DNA from: Caecitellus pseudoparvulus
Lineage: Eukaryota > Bigyra: Bicosoecida
Length of the DNA stretch: 64,000 nt
Reading direction: 5' to 3'
Assembly: GCA_965644315.1 (NCBI GenBank)
Contig: CBFFRQ010000002.1
Span: 37,774 to 101,773 of the forward strand
The notes under the pieces were generated by a model. That model did no database searches. It was given only the letters and a program-made list of their open reading frames with translations, and was not told where the DNA came from. The position numbers and the translations under genes were made by a program. Below, piece by piece: positions 15,001 to 30,000 of the stretch. The stretch's first letter is position 1. Every line of letters starts with the position of its first letter.

Positions 15001-18000
15001 GGCTCCCGAGTGCAGGAGGTAGCAGGTACTGCGCTGTCCATGTCAGGTACGTCTGACTTGGAGATCGAGTTGCAGATGTGCGTGCCTGGGCTGGAAGCTA
15101 GTAGTTTTGTGTCGAGCTCCACAGACTGTGACAACCTGGCAGGCCTCTGGCAGGAGGAAGTCATGCCAGCGCTGGCAGCTTTGGGCACCGCACCCAAGGA
15201 TGCTCACGTTGCCACGCTGTCCAAGTTGGAGGGAATGCTGAATGTCACCAAGCGATACGTTGCTGCATCGAAGGCGGCATTGGGCAGCACGAAGCCACCA
15301 TCACCGACTGCTGGGGACCTCATCCTCATGAAACGTGCTGATGTTGCGGGGAAAGTTTCTGGCGTTATGCGGGTGATCATCATCCTGCAACGCATGAACC
15401 AGGGCCTGCCCATCGTGCGCATGGTTGGAACAGCGGCAGAAATCTTGTCTGAGCCGTTCAACCTGGGCGACTTCCAAGACCTCCTTTCCAAGCTGAACAG
15501 GCTGCTGGCCTCTGCCTCCCTCGGCTCTGAGGACGCCCTGGGGGCGCTGTCGGCATCCCAGATGGGCTGGGTACTTCGCCCTGTGGCTGCATTGAAGGCA
15601 AAGGCTGATGCCGCTGTCGCTGAGTTGCTTGCCGAGAGCGAAGAACTCTCAGCCTACTTCCCGGACGGCATTCAGCGCGGGTCTCTCGCCGAGTCCCTGC
15701 CAGTGTCTCTGCCCGAGGGTCTGGCCCTGTTGGTGGAGATGCGCGACGCTGCAGCTGCATTGGACTCCATCCTGAAGTCCATCGCTTCTGCCGCGCCGAC
15801 ATCTGTTCCTCTCAACTCGGCATGGAATGTCTCAGAACTGGCATCGAACCTGGCAGCGAATGATGTTGCCAGTGTTTTCGGTGAGTTCCAAGACACCATC
15901 CCGTCGTTTGTGCTGGAGCAGCCTGTGCTGGGCGTTTGGTGGTTTGCAGTCAGCCTATCCAAGACCATCAGCAACGTTGAAGCTCTGGAGGCCATTCGTG
16001 ACTCGTACGAGCCAGTTGGCGCAGTCCTGCTTGCCGTGGAAGACGTTGCAGCTCCGCTCACCAACCTTGGCATCCCTTCGCTGGACGGCATCACGTCAGC
16101 TGTGAAGGCCATCAGTCTTGGTGTGGACGTCGCTGTCGCAGTGCGTGACACAGGTCTGGCTGTGTTCAGGCTCGCTTCAGACGTTGCGTCATTCGGCGCC
16201 GATGCACCCATGGCTCGCCTCTTCGGTGAAGCCGTGGACTCCATCAAAGTCACCATTGAGAAGATCCAAGTTGCTGCAAAGGCCATGTCTCTCAGCGCTC
16301 CAGCTGACGTGCTCACTGCCGTAGATGTGCCAGCTGAAGTGCAGGGCGTCGTGACCGACCTGCAAGCTGTGCTGTCTGGCACCACTTTCTCCGCCTCGAA
16401 CCGACAGAAAGTGCAGCAAGTGGCAACGGCTGCATCCACACTCATCACGACTCTGCGCACAGTGGCTGGACGCCCCCTTCACGATCTGACTGTGGCCAAC
16501 TTGGACCAAGTTGCGAAGGATGCGACTGCCTTGCGCAAGGCCATAACATCTCTTGGGGACTTGCAGGTGCAGCTCCCTGGCGCACTGCCTGCAGCGCTCT
16601 CTCAGGTGCGCTCGGTGTCTCGAGTGCTGGCCAAGGCAGCGTCTGCACAGAGCACTGCGCTGTCTTTGATGAACACTCGAGCAGTGTCTGAGCTGATTTC
16701 TCAGGGTGGTGCCCTCTTCTCAATGTTCACGACGCTCACAGACAACTCCTTGACTGTCTCAGCTCGTATCAAGGCCGTCGTGGAGCAGCTCGGGGACATT
16801 GTCTTCTCTGTGTCGTCGGTGCACCAGGCGGCCTTGCTGCCTATGCTGCGCCCACTGCTCAAGGATGCTGATTCCTTGGCGGCCACCTTCAACCAGGTCA
16901 CAGATGTTGCTGCTGTCCTTGTGGACACCAACCTACCAAGCAGCGCCTTGGCTGCTGGGGGCTCTGAGGCCACGGCTGCGTGGGATGATGCCGCCAAGGC
17001 CGCGACTGCTCTCGAGGAGGATTTGTCCCAGTGGTTGGATTTCGACACCGGTCTGCCATCCATCCAGCTTGCGCAGGACAGCCTTGCTGACACTGGCCTG
17101 AGCGTGGTCCTGCACGCAGGCCGGCTCCGCGCAGCCCTTCTCAAGTTGCCCGAGCCAGCGCTCACGGCTTTGCAGGCGCACGGCCAGTCCATCAAGAAGC
17201 TTGCCCGTGAGAGCTTGATGGGCATCCTGCCAGGCGTTCCCGACAGCCTTGGTGTGCAGGTCGTGTCAGTCTTGTCCGATGTCTTCCGCGTCGTGAACGT
17301 GATGGATGAGTTGCTCACCATGGCGTCAGAGGGAGCTTCCCCAGTCGAGCTGGTGGTGCATGCGCTGCCCACCATGGAGTGGGCGCTGGAGCAAGCTGGG
17401 TTTAACATTGAAGAGCTGAAGGACAAGATCAATCAAGCCGTCACAGACATGATCAACGGCATCATTCCGTACATTCCTAAGCCGGACCCGCTGGTGGCAG
17501 TCATGGACACCGTACTGAAGGTGGAGCCAAAGATGATCGCTGTCGCTGACACAATTGAGGGCGTTCTGGCCCCGGCAGAGACGTTCATGACAGGGCTTGT
17601 TGTGAAGATTGACGCCATTGACGCGAAGGTCACTACTGCCGTGCAGGAGGTGAACGCAACGATGTCCAAGTATGTGGGCATGGCTCGTCAGGTCATTGAC
17701 TTCATGAAAAACTCTGACGAGCTTGTGCTGCTCATCCAGGAGGAGGTGCAGACTCGCTTGGCGAACGTCATTGATAAGGTTCAAGAGTTGGTGGAGGGCT
17801 ACATTGAGGATCTGCGAGTTTTCCTGCGTGACATCGTTGACACCGGTGTGGAGGAGCTGAACCGACTGGTTGAGGCGGGCCTGGTGGTGCTGCGTGCTGC
17901 TGGCTCTCGGGCCATTCGCTACGTAAGCAACTTCACAATTGGTGCTGAGAACATGGAGAAGGCGAACGAAGTCATCAACGCCTACGCCAGCCTGAACGAC

Positions 18001-21000
18001 GAGCTGTTCAATGATGCTGACCACGTGATCGACACCGTCTTTGACTTGGGCAAGCTGGTTGTGTCCATCTCCAACGCAATTCCCGACGAAACGGGCGACC
18101 GCATGCGCACTGCAGGGCGTGCAGTTGTGTGGGTGGCTGAGCGGGCGTACGAAATCAACGACTTTGCCTTCCGCGCGAAGAAGAGCGCAGAAAAGATCAG
18201 GGATGCTGGAGGGGTGGTGGCGTTCCTGGAGGGTATCATGGATCAGCTGATCCAAAAGGCAGGGGATATTGCCAAGGGCTGGTCAGAGATGCTCCGCAAG
18301 GAGGGATACAAGTGGATGGATTACATTCCCGACCGACTGCTCAAGATTGTGGCAGCTGCCCGGAAGATGCTGGACCAGTTCATCGACGACCTCATGGCCA
18401 AGGCGCTGGAGTTTGTGCGTGAGCAACTGAAGAAGGTGGAGTTTGTTGGCGAAGAAGCTGAGCGTCTGCTTGGGTATGTGGACTATGTGTACGCGTTCTT
18501 GGACAACCGGAAAGTCGTCTCGCAGCTCATGTCTGATGTGTCTGGCGAGCTCAACAATGCCCTCGCGGTGCCCCAGGCAATCCGCGGGGCCGTAGATGTT
18601 GGCAAGGGCCTGTTCAGGCAGGTGCGCGCAGCTCGGGATATGTTTGCCAACTTTAATCCTGCTACAGTCAAGATCGCCAAGCTTGACATTGGACTTGAGG
18701 ACCTCGTGAGTCTCTTTGACAAGCAGACGTGCACGTCTGTGGCTGTGTGCTTGAAGGATGTGTTGCAGCAGCGTGTCAGCGAGATCCTGCTGGAGGTGTT
18801 GCCGATTGGCGACGGCCTGCGCGCCGTGGCTGCGTTCCCAAGCCAGGTGAAGCAAGCGGGGGATGCGCTGGTTGCCTCCTCCAAGGCTGCTGTTGACGCC
18901 ATGTCACGCACCCTGGACAGCTTGACAGCCACGATCAAGACCGTGCTGCCTGGGCGTCGACGTGCTCTGGCTGGCCCGCGCCGCCTTGGCACGATGCGCG
19001 ACATCTTGGAGGCGCTCCCTCTGGACGAAGCGGAGGACTTCTCCAACACGCTCGTTACCTACACCGAGTTCGCCCGCAGCACGATTCGCACCATCCGGGA
19101 GAAGGCAAACCCCATTATCCAAGGCGCCCGCTCCGTTCTGACGACCATTCGGGACATGAACCCGTCCAAGGAGGCCGCCCGCCGCATCTTCGAGATGACC
19201 AGGGACCTGTTCGACCCCATCGGCTTCGTCAAGGAGCAGTTTGCGTACGTGCGTCGCGAAGTCTTCGAGCGCATCTACGCTGCGAAGAAGTGGGCTCGCG
19301 ACCAGGGCCAGGCAGTGGCAGCCATTGCACGCGACGATTTTGTGGCGGCTGCTGAGTTCGCTCTGTCAGTTCTGGGAGAAGTGCGATGGATCATCGAGCA
19401 AGTGCGGCCCTACCGCGACCTGGCTGAACATGTGGCTGATGAAATTCGGTACTACATCAACCTGGTGGGGCAGTACATCGGTCGCGGGACCACTCGACCC
19501 GACCAGCTGCGCCCCTACTGCGATCCCGAGGAGCAGCCTTGCCTGCACGTTGAGAGCCGGCGTGGGCCGATTTACGAAGGCATTCTGATCGGCTCCATGA
19601 CGCACTTCTGGTACGAGAACTTCCCTCCTGCCTTTGGCTCTTGTCAAGCGTTTGGATTCCCTTGCCGCCATGATAAGTGGCGATTCACGGTCCCTGGCCT
19701 GTTTAACGATTGGCAGCCACGCGGAGTGGAGGCCATTGACTACCGCAACACCATCATCACCTACGTTGGTACGGGCGATAACGAGGGCAAAGCATCCTTG
19801 TTTGTTGTTATCGACGATCGCAACCGTGTCAAGCGCATCTTCCAGCTGGAGGAGGCGGATGGCACCCCATATGACGGCGGAGTGGGAGATGTGGCCATCG
19901 CAACGTACAGCCTGAACAAGGACAAGATCATCTGGACGTGCAGCGACAAGGCAGACTGGGAAGCAGCAGATAAGGAAAAGCGCATCGTCCCAGCCGAAGC
20001 CCGTGACGGGCACATCATTGCCTTTGACTACAATAATTTCATGCGCCAGCTGAACAGCGGGCCCACCGTGCAAACCCTGCGAGCGAAGCCGGGGTACAAG
20101 TTCTACGTTGACGTCAAGGCCAGCTCCCTTTTCATGGATGAGCGAGCCACCAGCGAGGACAGCCGCATTCTGTGGGTTGGTGAGACCTATGAGCCTGGTG
20201 ACCCCGCGACACGCCCCAAGACGAAGACCAAGGGTAAGCGAACTCGCGGCCGAGGCAACTCTCGCTCCGGCAAGCGCCCCCGCAAATCGCGCAAGACCAA
20301 GTCCAAGAAGACTGCCTTGACGCGCACCAGTGACGAAGATGACACCAACCGTTTCACTTACACTCTGGATGTTTCCCCGCACCACAAGGTCTCGGGCCAG
20401 TACAGCTCCAGCTTCTGTCGCAAGGGAGCTCACGGCCAGTACTCCTTCGGCGCAAATGGCCCAACATCGGCCAGCCCAGATGAAGTTAACAACGCTTTCA
20501 AGAAGTGTCAGAAGGGCTGGGTGGCTGGATACTCCATCGACTCGTCCAACGGCAAGCCCCGAGCTGAGGTTTCAGGGTACAGGTACAAGCCAGATGGGGC
20601 ACCATCATCCATGCCCCCTGGTGAGGAAGTGCTCATCCCGAACTTTGTAGTGCAAGCTGGCGCACGCATGAGGGGCTGGTTCACATTCAAGCGCCTTGGA
20701 TTCCTGACTGGAGCTGTCAGCAGGTGCTCGTACGCACGAGGCTACCCCAACTGTCGCATCGAGTGGCACACACTGGAAGCCTCCGGCTATGGTGCAAACC
20801 TGCTTGGAACTCTTGACGGCCACGAACTTTCAGCCGCCATCAATGCCTGGCAAGATAAGGGCAAGTGGGTGTTGGTTGAGGGCAAGGCTCCAGCTGCAAC
20901 AAGTGCTGCAAACAAGGGCAGCGGGTCTCCGAAGAAGGGCTCTGGTGGCCGCAAGCCCAAGTCGAGCTCGAGCTCCAAGGCCGCGACCAAGTCAACCGGG

Positions 21001-24000
21001 CAGAATGACCAGAGCACGGGGACGCAAGCATACGTTATGCGGGCACCAGCTGGTATTGAGTCGATGACGCTGTACCAGGACGATCGCGTGACGTTCTGGA
21101 TGGTGCTGTCCAGCGCCGGGACAAACTCTGTGAACGAGCAGCTGGCACGCATTTCGGGGTGGGTGGATGACTCCCTTTACAAGCTCACCCTTCCGGCAGT
21201 CAGGACGGTGAAGCCGCAAGTCGTGGACAATGTGCTGTACTTTAAGGTGCGCAAGCATAAACCCCCCGTCATGCAGTACGTCGTGCGGCAGCGCTGCTTG
21301 ATTCCCGGCCTGACCAAGAAGTTGTGTGACGAGCACAAGAAGGTCCCCAAGTACTCCCTGAACCGCCGCCTCTCTCAGCGTGGCTTGGCTCACGCTCGTG
21401 ACGCAGATGTGGTTCTGCATCTGAACGCAGAAGGGCAACTTAAAGATGGCATCGACTTGCACACTTTGCAGGGTGTGGGAACAGCCGCGGCAACGTCAGC
21501 CCACCGCATGTTGATGCCCAGCAGCACATATGCAGATGCGCGGCACGCTTCGTCGGCTCATGGAGTGGTGCTGCAGGCAGCTGATGGCACTTTCATTCGA
21601 GTGCTACCTGCCCACCTGAATGACCCTGCGCTTGAGGAGCGCCTGTGGGAGGTGTCCCGTGACCTCCCCCACATTCACCATGTGGCGCATAAGTCTGCGC
21701 TGCAGAGGCTGGCCCGACCTGCCGCTGACAAAGTGCCTTTTGGCGGTGTGCTGCATGGTGGTCAGTCATGGGCACCCTCAGCCGACGGCCACTTTGGCCA
21801 TCATGACTCTGCTCTGCAGGTTCGGGGCGGTCGTGCTCTGCAGCAGGCCAAGGCAGACGACGAAGAGGAGTACAAGAACTGTCTGCAAGGCAGCTTCAAG
21901 TTGGGGACGTTCGACATTCCCTTTTACCAGCTGAAGTTCCGCGTAGACGGTGTGCCGGACATTGGTCTGCGCATCGAACTGTTCGCTGGCATTCGTGTGG
22001 ACATCTTCTTCGATGTGGCTTTTTGCCTGAAGGAACAGCTGATTGTCGCGACTCTTTCTCCCGAGCTGTACCCCGCAGTGGAGGCGAAGGGTGAGGTCAA
22101 CGCTGGCATTCTCAGAGCTGGCGGGCGGTTGCTTGGTGTCCCCGCAAAGACTCGCCTCGTTCCGACCCTGCTGCTGGGCCTCACACCGGGTGGTGCCTTC
22201 CGCATTGGGCTGCGCATGGATGTCGGCATCCAAGGCCCGTCCATCGAGGCCAGCGCCTTCTTTGATATCCGCATTTGCATAAAGATCAGAATAGACTGCG
22301 GCAAGTGGATCTGCTGGCCAGTCATCAACATTATATGGTGTGGAGAGGTCGGCTTTACGTTCTTCAGGTACACTTCTCGCTGGCATGACAAGCACCTGTT
22401 CACCATCTCCAACAGGAGCCCCGACACGTCTCCCCCAGAGACGGCAGGCGCCTTTGTGGACGCACTGCAGACTGATGCGCAGACAGTGCGTGTCACGTGG
22501 GGCGGATTCTACGACCCTGAGGCCTATGTGCGCTTCTACTCTGTGGCGCTTGGAACACGGCCAGGGTCCGCTGACATTGGTTCGTGGTACAGAGATCGTG
22601 AACTGAGTGAACACGAGTTCCCAGATGTGCTATGCCCACCCGAAGGCACTCGTACATATGCCACGGTCGTGGCGGAGAACTCCGAAGGCTTGACCTCCAC
22701 TGTGTACGAGCGCTTTGTGTGTGACTCCACTGGCCCTGAGGTGCTGGACCTGCAGATCTTCGACAACTACAAGCAGCGATGGGTGCTGTCTTCGGACTTT
22801 CAAATCCTCAACAACACCAGGAACTTGGACGCCCGCTTCAAGATCCGCGAGCCCTCAGCACACGCGAACATATCGCTGGTGAAGTTCAGCGTCGGCAGCG
22901 AGCCTGGCGACGAGGACGTGATGGACTTGGTGGACCTGGGTCAAGCCGACAAGCTGCGCGCCAAGTTTGGCGGGTACTACTACGCCGAGGCCGAGCGCAT
23001 CGAGCTGAATCACGGCAACTACTACTACTTCAACGTGGAAACCTTTAACACGTTGGGTCTGCGTGCCGTGTTCTCCTCCCACGCCATCTTCATTGACCAC
23101 ACTGGCAGCTATGCAACCCACATTCACGAAGCTGGTGGGAAGAATGGATTTGCATACCGCAATGACGACGTCGTGTACTTTGGATCCAACCAGAACATGG
23201 CTGTGAAGTTTGACGCTTTCGAGGATGATAACGGCATCGAAACTGATGTGTACTGGGTGAACCTAGTTGATGTGCGCACGAACAGGCGCCTGCTACCCCC
23301 TCGTCACCCAACCCGGCCCACCTTCCCGTCCCACATGTTCATTGGCGCAGCAAGGGAGTTCGGCATTCTCATGCCACTTGACCAGCTGTTAGTGGAGGGT
23401 AGGGAGTACCAGTGGAGCATCATTTCCCGCAACTCTGCGGGGACGCACCGGGAGTCGCGTTCAGACGGCTTCATCTGCGACCCAACGCGTGCCAGCGTCT
23501 TCAACATCCGTGAGATGAAGGTTGACCCCGACGTTGACTACAAAGAGATCGAAGCAAACCCCACTCGCACGGACGACAAGACCGCGCAGCCGATTCTGCT
23601 GCCTTCTTCGTACCGAGATGACGAGCTTGACTTTGTCTCTGAGTTGCCACTGCTCCACTTGCAGTGGCAGGCGTGGGATACCCTGTCTGGTCTGAGGCGC
23701 GTGCTTGTGGGGGTTGGGCCCACGCCGGGCAGCGACCTGTACATGAACTGGCAAGAGCTGCCGCATGCGAACCAACAGGAGGCTGTCTTCTACGACATCC
23801 CCCTGCTGCCTCACATGCCCGCCTTCACGACGCTGCGCATCATGAACGAGGCCCGCGATGATCGTTGGGAGATCTCAGACGGGCTGGCTGTGGACATCAC
23901 GCCACCGTACATTGACAGGCCATACCGCTTCTTCGACTGCGACACTGACACCTCAATTTGCTACATTTGGGGGGACATCATCGCCCAAGCTGACAACACA

Positions 24001-27000
24001 AGCATGATCTCGACGTGGATGAACGGCTTCTTTGACCCACACTCCTTTGTTGGCTTCTACGACGTCTTCCTGGGCACCAAGCCCTTCTCTGACGCTGATC
24101 AGCCAGGTTGTGCAGACTATGTCGGTTTCAAGCGTAATGACATTCCTCAGGACGTGTTGGATAAGGACAAGGTGCGCAACATCACCGTGAGGCTGCCCGG
24201 CACTGCAGCAGAATGCGCGACGGCTGAAGGAGCGCCGAGCTTCTACGACCTTATTGGCCCCATTCGCCTCTCACGCTTTACGTTCCGCTACAAGTGGCAG
24301 AACCTGAGCTTCCCCTTGGAGCACAACACGGAGTACTTCACCACCATTCGTGCCACGAACCTGGCAGGCTTGGAGTCATTCGCCAGCACGTCTGGCGTGA
24401 AGATTGACATTACGCCACCCTTGCCCACGACGGTAGTGGACGGCAACCGCCAAGCTCCCAACTTCCCAAACCTGAACCCTGCTGTTGCGGACAACTTTGG
24501 TGACATGCAGTATCAACGTGGGGATGAAATTGTGTTTGCGTCTTGGATCCCTGTCGTGGACCTGGAGACGAAGGTCGTGCGAACACGGGTGTGGGCGGAA
24601 GACGCCAACGGCACGCGTGTCAGTGATGTTGGACTGCTGGCGCCCAGTGGCATCCCTGAAGAGGGCCTGGCGTACGCTACCCTTGGAACACTGTCTGGCA
24701 CGAAGCTGCAGCACGGCCACACATACTACATGGTCGTGGAAGGCGAGAACCAAGCCAAGCTACGCAGCAGCAGCGTGTCAGATGGCGTGTTTGTAGACAC
24801 GACGCCTGTGGACATCCCTTGGGTGGTGCTGGCCACGAACGACTCTGTTGCCAGCGCCATCACATCGAACGAAGTCACCCTCGGCTTGCAGTGGCGTGCC
24901 CTGGAGCCAGACTCCGAGCTGTTCACGTGCAGGTACACGCTGGGCACTTTCCCGCGAGGCGATGACATTGTGGACGAGACCCTGGTGTTCCCGTGGCAGT
25001 CTTTGGCGCCTGCCTCTGTCGAGTCCCGCGTGTCTGGGCCGCAATACCGCACACCTCCCGCAACACGAGATGGCGGCCTTGGCGACCAGGCCGGGCAGAC
25101 AGTTGGCGACGCGATGAACTCTTACGACTGGAACCGACCCGTGGAGCAGGCAGTTTCGCACTGGATCACGATGCCTGCCAGCGACATCGTGGACAGTGCA
25201 ACTGTGTATGGGCGTGTGCGCTGTGACAACCGCGCTGGTGCAATTACGTTCAAGTCTGCCGAGAACACGGTGGTCGTTGATAAGACCGACCCTATTGCAG
25301 GGCTGGTGTGGGACGGCATTCCTGGCTCGCTCGACATGCAGTTCCAGTCCATCCGCAAGATCATTTTCGCCACGTGGCTGCACTGGGCTGACTATGGCAC
25401 TGGGATTCAAGACTTCGTCGGTTGCGTGAAGAGCACGCGGGACGGCCCCTGCGACATGTCGGCGGAGATTTCCTTCGGCACAGCTACAAGCGGCGTGTTC
25501 TCCTTCCAAGACAACCCTCTTCCAGGTCACGAGGACTACTTCGTGCAGATCACGGCTGTTGACGGTGTTGGTCACACCGCGACTGTGGTGTCGGACGGCA
25601 TTTACATCGACCACACGGGGCCTTCCGACGGCTTCGGCACGTACACAGCCCATGGTTTGGTGGGTGAGTACCCTGAAGGCTTCGAAGCACGCTTCACAGG
25701 ACGCCAGGGCCGCATGACGTTCAACTGGGGTGGATTTGCCGACAACCAGACTGGCATCTTGCGGTACGATGTGGGCGTGGGCACTGCTCCGAACGAGACA
25801 GATGTCATGCAATTCCAGAGGGGTGCTCTGGCCACGCAAGGTGCAGCCCAAGGTGTTGCTCTGACGCACGGCCAAGCATACTACGGCATCATTCGTGCGG
25901 TGAACACCATTGGCCTGCATCACGTTGTCGCCACCGACCCCATCGTGTACGATGAAACGGCGCCGCTGTGCGAGGTTTGGGACGGGCCCATCCGCGGGGT
26001 TGATGCAGACGTGACACCTCAGTTCGTGCCCACCATCCAGTGGAAAGTATCGGACCCCGAGTCGGGCGTCACAGCCATCCGATGGGGTGTCGGGCGGGTG
26101 AAGGGCTCGGACGACCGGATTCCATGGCAGACAGTGCCCGCAGCTGACTTGCAGGCGCTCTCTGATGCCTTCTTCCTGTACACGCAGGACGCTTGGCCAA
26201 CCGGGGAGACGTTCTACTTGACTGTGCGCGTGACGTCAGGCACGCTTGCCACGACAACATGCAGCACCGACGGCATTCTCGTCGACCTGACAGCCCCGAC
26301 CGTTCGGCTTAACCCACGAGACGGTCCCAGTGTCATTGACGTGGACTTCACCGCAAACACTACGCATGTGCACACGCGCTTTGCGTTTGAAGACCCCGAG
26401 ACGCTCGTGGGCGACTTGGAAGTTCGCGTCGTGAAGCCGCAAACAGCTGGACTCTCTTTCGAGAGAACGGACGTGCCACTGACTGCTTGGATCGCCATTG
26501 ACGCTGAGATCGACCCGGCTGGAGGCGTCAGCGTCATCTTGCCTGTGGACCAGCCCATGGTGCACGGCGGGGGATACCTTGTGCAAGCCCGAGGCAAGAA
26601 CGCCGTGGGGCTGGGGGTGCTGGCTGAGTCGGACGGGTTCCGCATCGACTCCACTCCGCCCACAGCTCACTGGGCTTCAGACGGCGCCTCGCCCAACGCT
26701 GACATCGACCTGCAGGCCACCCGCGGTTCGCTGCCTGCTTGCTGGTCATTCAGTGAAGACGTGACAGACATTGTCCGGTACGAGGTGTCTGTGGAGCAGT
26801 CCCTGGAAGGCGAGGTCTTGACGGTTCAGCCGTGGACGTCAGTTGGTCTGGTCACATGCGCCGCTGCATCTGGCTTCGACCTTCGACAGGCAGCGACGTA
26901 TGTCACGCATGTGAAGGCTGTGAACAAGGTTGGGCTGTCCACCGTCATCTCCACTGATGGCGTGACAGTGGATATCTCAGGTCCAGTGCCAGGCATCACG

Positions 27001-30000
27001 ACCGACGGCGCAGATGTCGAGGAGGATGTGGACTTGAAGCTTGCGGACGGCGTCCTGCGGCTGACATGGAGCCGCTGGGCAGACCCCGAATCCGGCATTG
27101 TGGCATTCACCTGTGCCTTCGGCACTGCGCCCGACCTTCAGGACATCGCGCCTGCCCGTGCCGTCCCTCTGCAGCCTGGCTCTGCGGCAGTGTACTCGTG
27201 CGTGCAGCGTGGTGTAACTATGGTTCCAGGGCAGCCATACTACGGCATTGTCTCTGCGACGAACGCACTGGGGCTCACCACGATTGTGGCCACGTCTGGA
27301 GTGCGCACTGACTCCAACCCGCCAATCTCTGACTTGACCCTGCGCCCGCGCATGCTGCCCACCATCAGCTTGCCCCTGGACATGGCCCAGCAGAGCACTT
27401 GGCCTGCAAACGTCACTGGCGCATCTGTATCTGTGCCTGTGGCCATCTTCGTTGACCCTCACTCTGGCGTTGCAAGCTTCGACGTCACCCTTCAGTGGGT
27501 GCGCGGGCCAGCACTGCCTGCTGGTGTGCCACTGTTTATCGACAACATTGCGGGCGCTACTGCCACCGCTGGCACAGCACGCGTCACCTTCGAAAACGTT
27601 CGCGTGTTCAATGGCGCGGAGCTGCAGGTCGTGACCACGGCCACGAATGCTGTCGGGCTCAGCTCTAGCCCTGTCACCTCAGATCCCGTCGCAGTGGACA
27701 CGCAAGTGCTTGTGGCAGGTTCAGTGCGTGATGGCCCCGAGTCATATGGTGTGGATATTGACGCATCAAGGCGCACAACCGTCGCCCAAGCTCACTGGTT
27801 TGGCTTCTCTGACCCCCGGTATCTCCCTCGAGATATCGATTACTCCTGGTGCATGTCCACTGTGCAGCCCGCCACAGGCTTCGATGAGCCACTGTGTGAT
27901 GTGCTGCCCATGACCCACCTGGGGAAGCGTGTCAGCGAAGCTGCATTGCAGAGCGACTTCACCCCGCCTGAGGGAGTGCTCGTTTTCACAACCATTGTGG
28001 GTGTGAACCCGCTGGGGCAGGTTGCCCGTACCACCAGTGACGGTCTCGTGTATGACAGCTCAGCTCCTGAAATCGAATGGCTGCGTATTGGCGGGCCAAC
28101 CATGCCATTGGGATCTGACCACCAGCATTTCTTGTCCGTTGGGAGTGCAGTCACTGTGGCTTGGAGTGTTGTTGAGGATGAATCAGTTGGCACCCTCTGC
28201 TTCGCACACTTGGGCACCACGCCAGGGGCTGAGAATGTGGCGGCCCCCGTGTCTGTCGCCACTGCTGCAGGTTCGGGCAGCGCACTGCTGGCTGGGCTGG
28301 AGGTCGGAGAAGGGGAGACTGTCGTTGCAACCCTGGTGTGCAACAACACCGCAGGCCTCGAGGCGAGCCTGACATCCTCATGGTCCATTGTGGAGACGTC
28401 TCCCCCCTCTGCTGGCCTCGTGTACGTCGGCGTTCCCTCAAACGCGAGCGCAACGTATTTGGAGTTTGACGACGTGCTTGCGGTCGCATCCAACTCGACC
28501 CTGACTTCATTCTGGAACGGCTTCTACGACGACGAAAGTCACCTGTCGCACTACTCTTGGTGCATCGGCTCTGAGCTCGGCGTGTTTGACATCATGCCCT
28601 GCACAGAGGTGGGCCTCGACTGGCATGCGACTGCCGAGGAGCTTGCCATGCAGGATGGTAGCTACGTCTGGGTCACTGTGAACGCGACGAACGGTGCCGG
28701 GATGTGGACGGCAGCAATGTCCGCGCCTGTCTTTGTGGACGGCTCGGCACCAACGGTCCGCCCCAAGGCTGGCAACGCCACGCTCACGACTATTGTGGAC
28801 GGCGTGGAGGTGCAGGTTCAAGTCCCGCGAGAGGTGGACACTGCCCAGCTTGTGGAGGACGCGGAGCTCCTTGGGCGTGACGTGGACGTGTCCACTGATA
28901 ACCGCCAGCTGCACGTGGCATGGGACGCAAACCGATTCGAGGATGTGCACAGTGGCCTTGCTGGGTTCCAAGTTGCTTGGGGCATCATGCTGGGCGCTGT
29001 GGACGATACTGTTGCCCCCATCGATTTGCCCATTACCGCTGAATCCTGGTCCGTGTTTGACCTGAATTTGGTGTCTGGCACGTACTGCGCGGCAGTGCGC
29101 GCGAAGAACACCCTTGGCTCTTGGGGCCCGTGGTTCCGCTCCGACTGCATTGTCATTGATGTCACGCCGCCTGCGGTGGAAGTTGCAGGTGATGCAATCG
29201 CCGTCTCTGCTGCGGAGTGGATTGACCCTGCTAGTGGCGTGCAGGTTTCTTGGAACGGCTCTGCCTCTGACGCTCACAGTGGCATTGTCGACCTGCATGT
29301 CGCCATTTGCGAAGCCTTCCCACCAGCGGACACGATTGTGGTGCACCTGACTCGCCGCGAGGCTGAGGACCTGGCGCTTCCCGCCGGTGCGGCCTCTCCA
29401 GCACCCGAGGTTGGTCCAGGTGTTGTCAGAGTGACGATCCCAGCGGCAGCAGAGGCCCAGTCTGCTGGACATGCGGCCGTGATGGCGCTCCTTGCCAATG
29501 CTCCGCCCACTGGCCAAGAGCAGCCCCTGCTGTTCTCTGGAGAGGTGCATGGGGATCCGTTCTCGGGGCACCTTGTTGCACGTCAGTGTGTGCAGCCTTG
29601 GGGTGCTGTGGATGTAACAAACACCACCTTTGCAAACACAGGCGTGAAGCTGCGTGATGGCGTGGCGTACCGTGCATTCGTCCGCTACACGAACGGGGCT
29701 GGCTTGACATCCACAATCGCTTCAAATGTCTTCCACGCAGACACAACTGCCCCTGAGCCTGGCTTTGTCATGGACGGGTACGGCGGCCTGGGTGATGAGG
29801 CTTCTCCGATCATGTCGGCGGCGTCCTTCAGCGAAGCCCAGCAGCAGGATCGCGACATCCAGGACAGCTGGCAACACGTCAGCGCACAGTGGTCCCCTTG
29901 GCGGGACGACGAGAGCCCCATCGTGGACTACACCTGGTGTGTCGGTACAGAGCCAGGGTTGGATGACCTCCTGCCGTGCACTTCAGTGGGCCTGGCGAGC

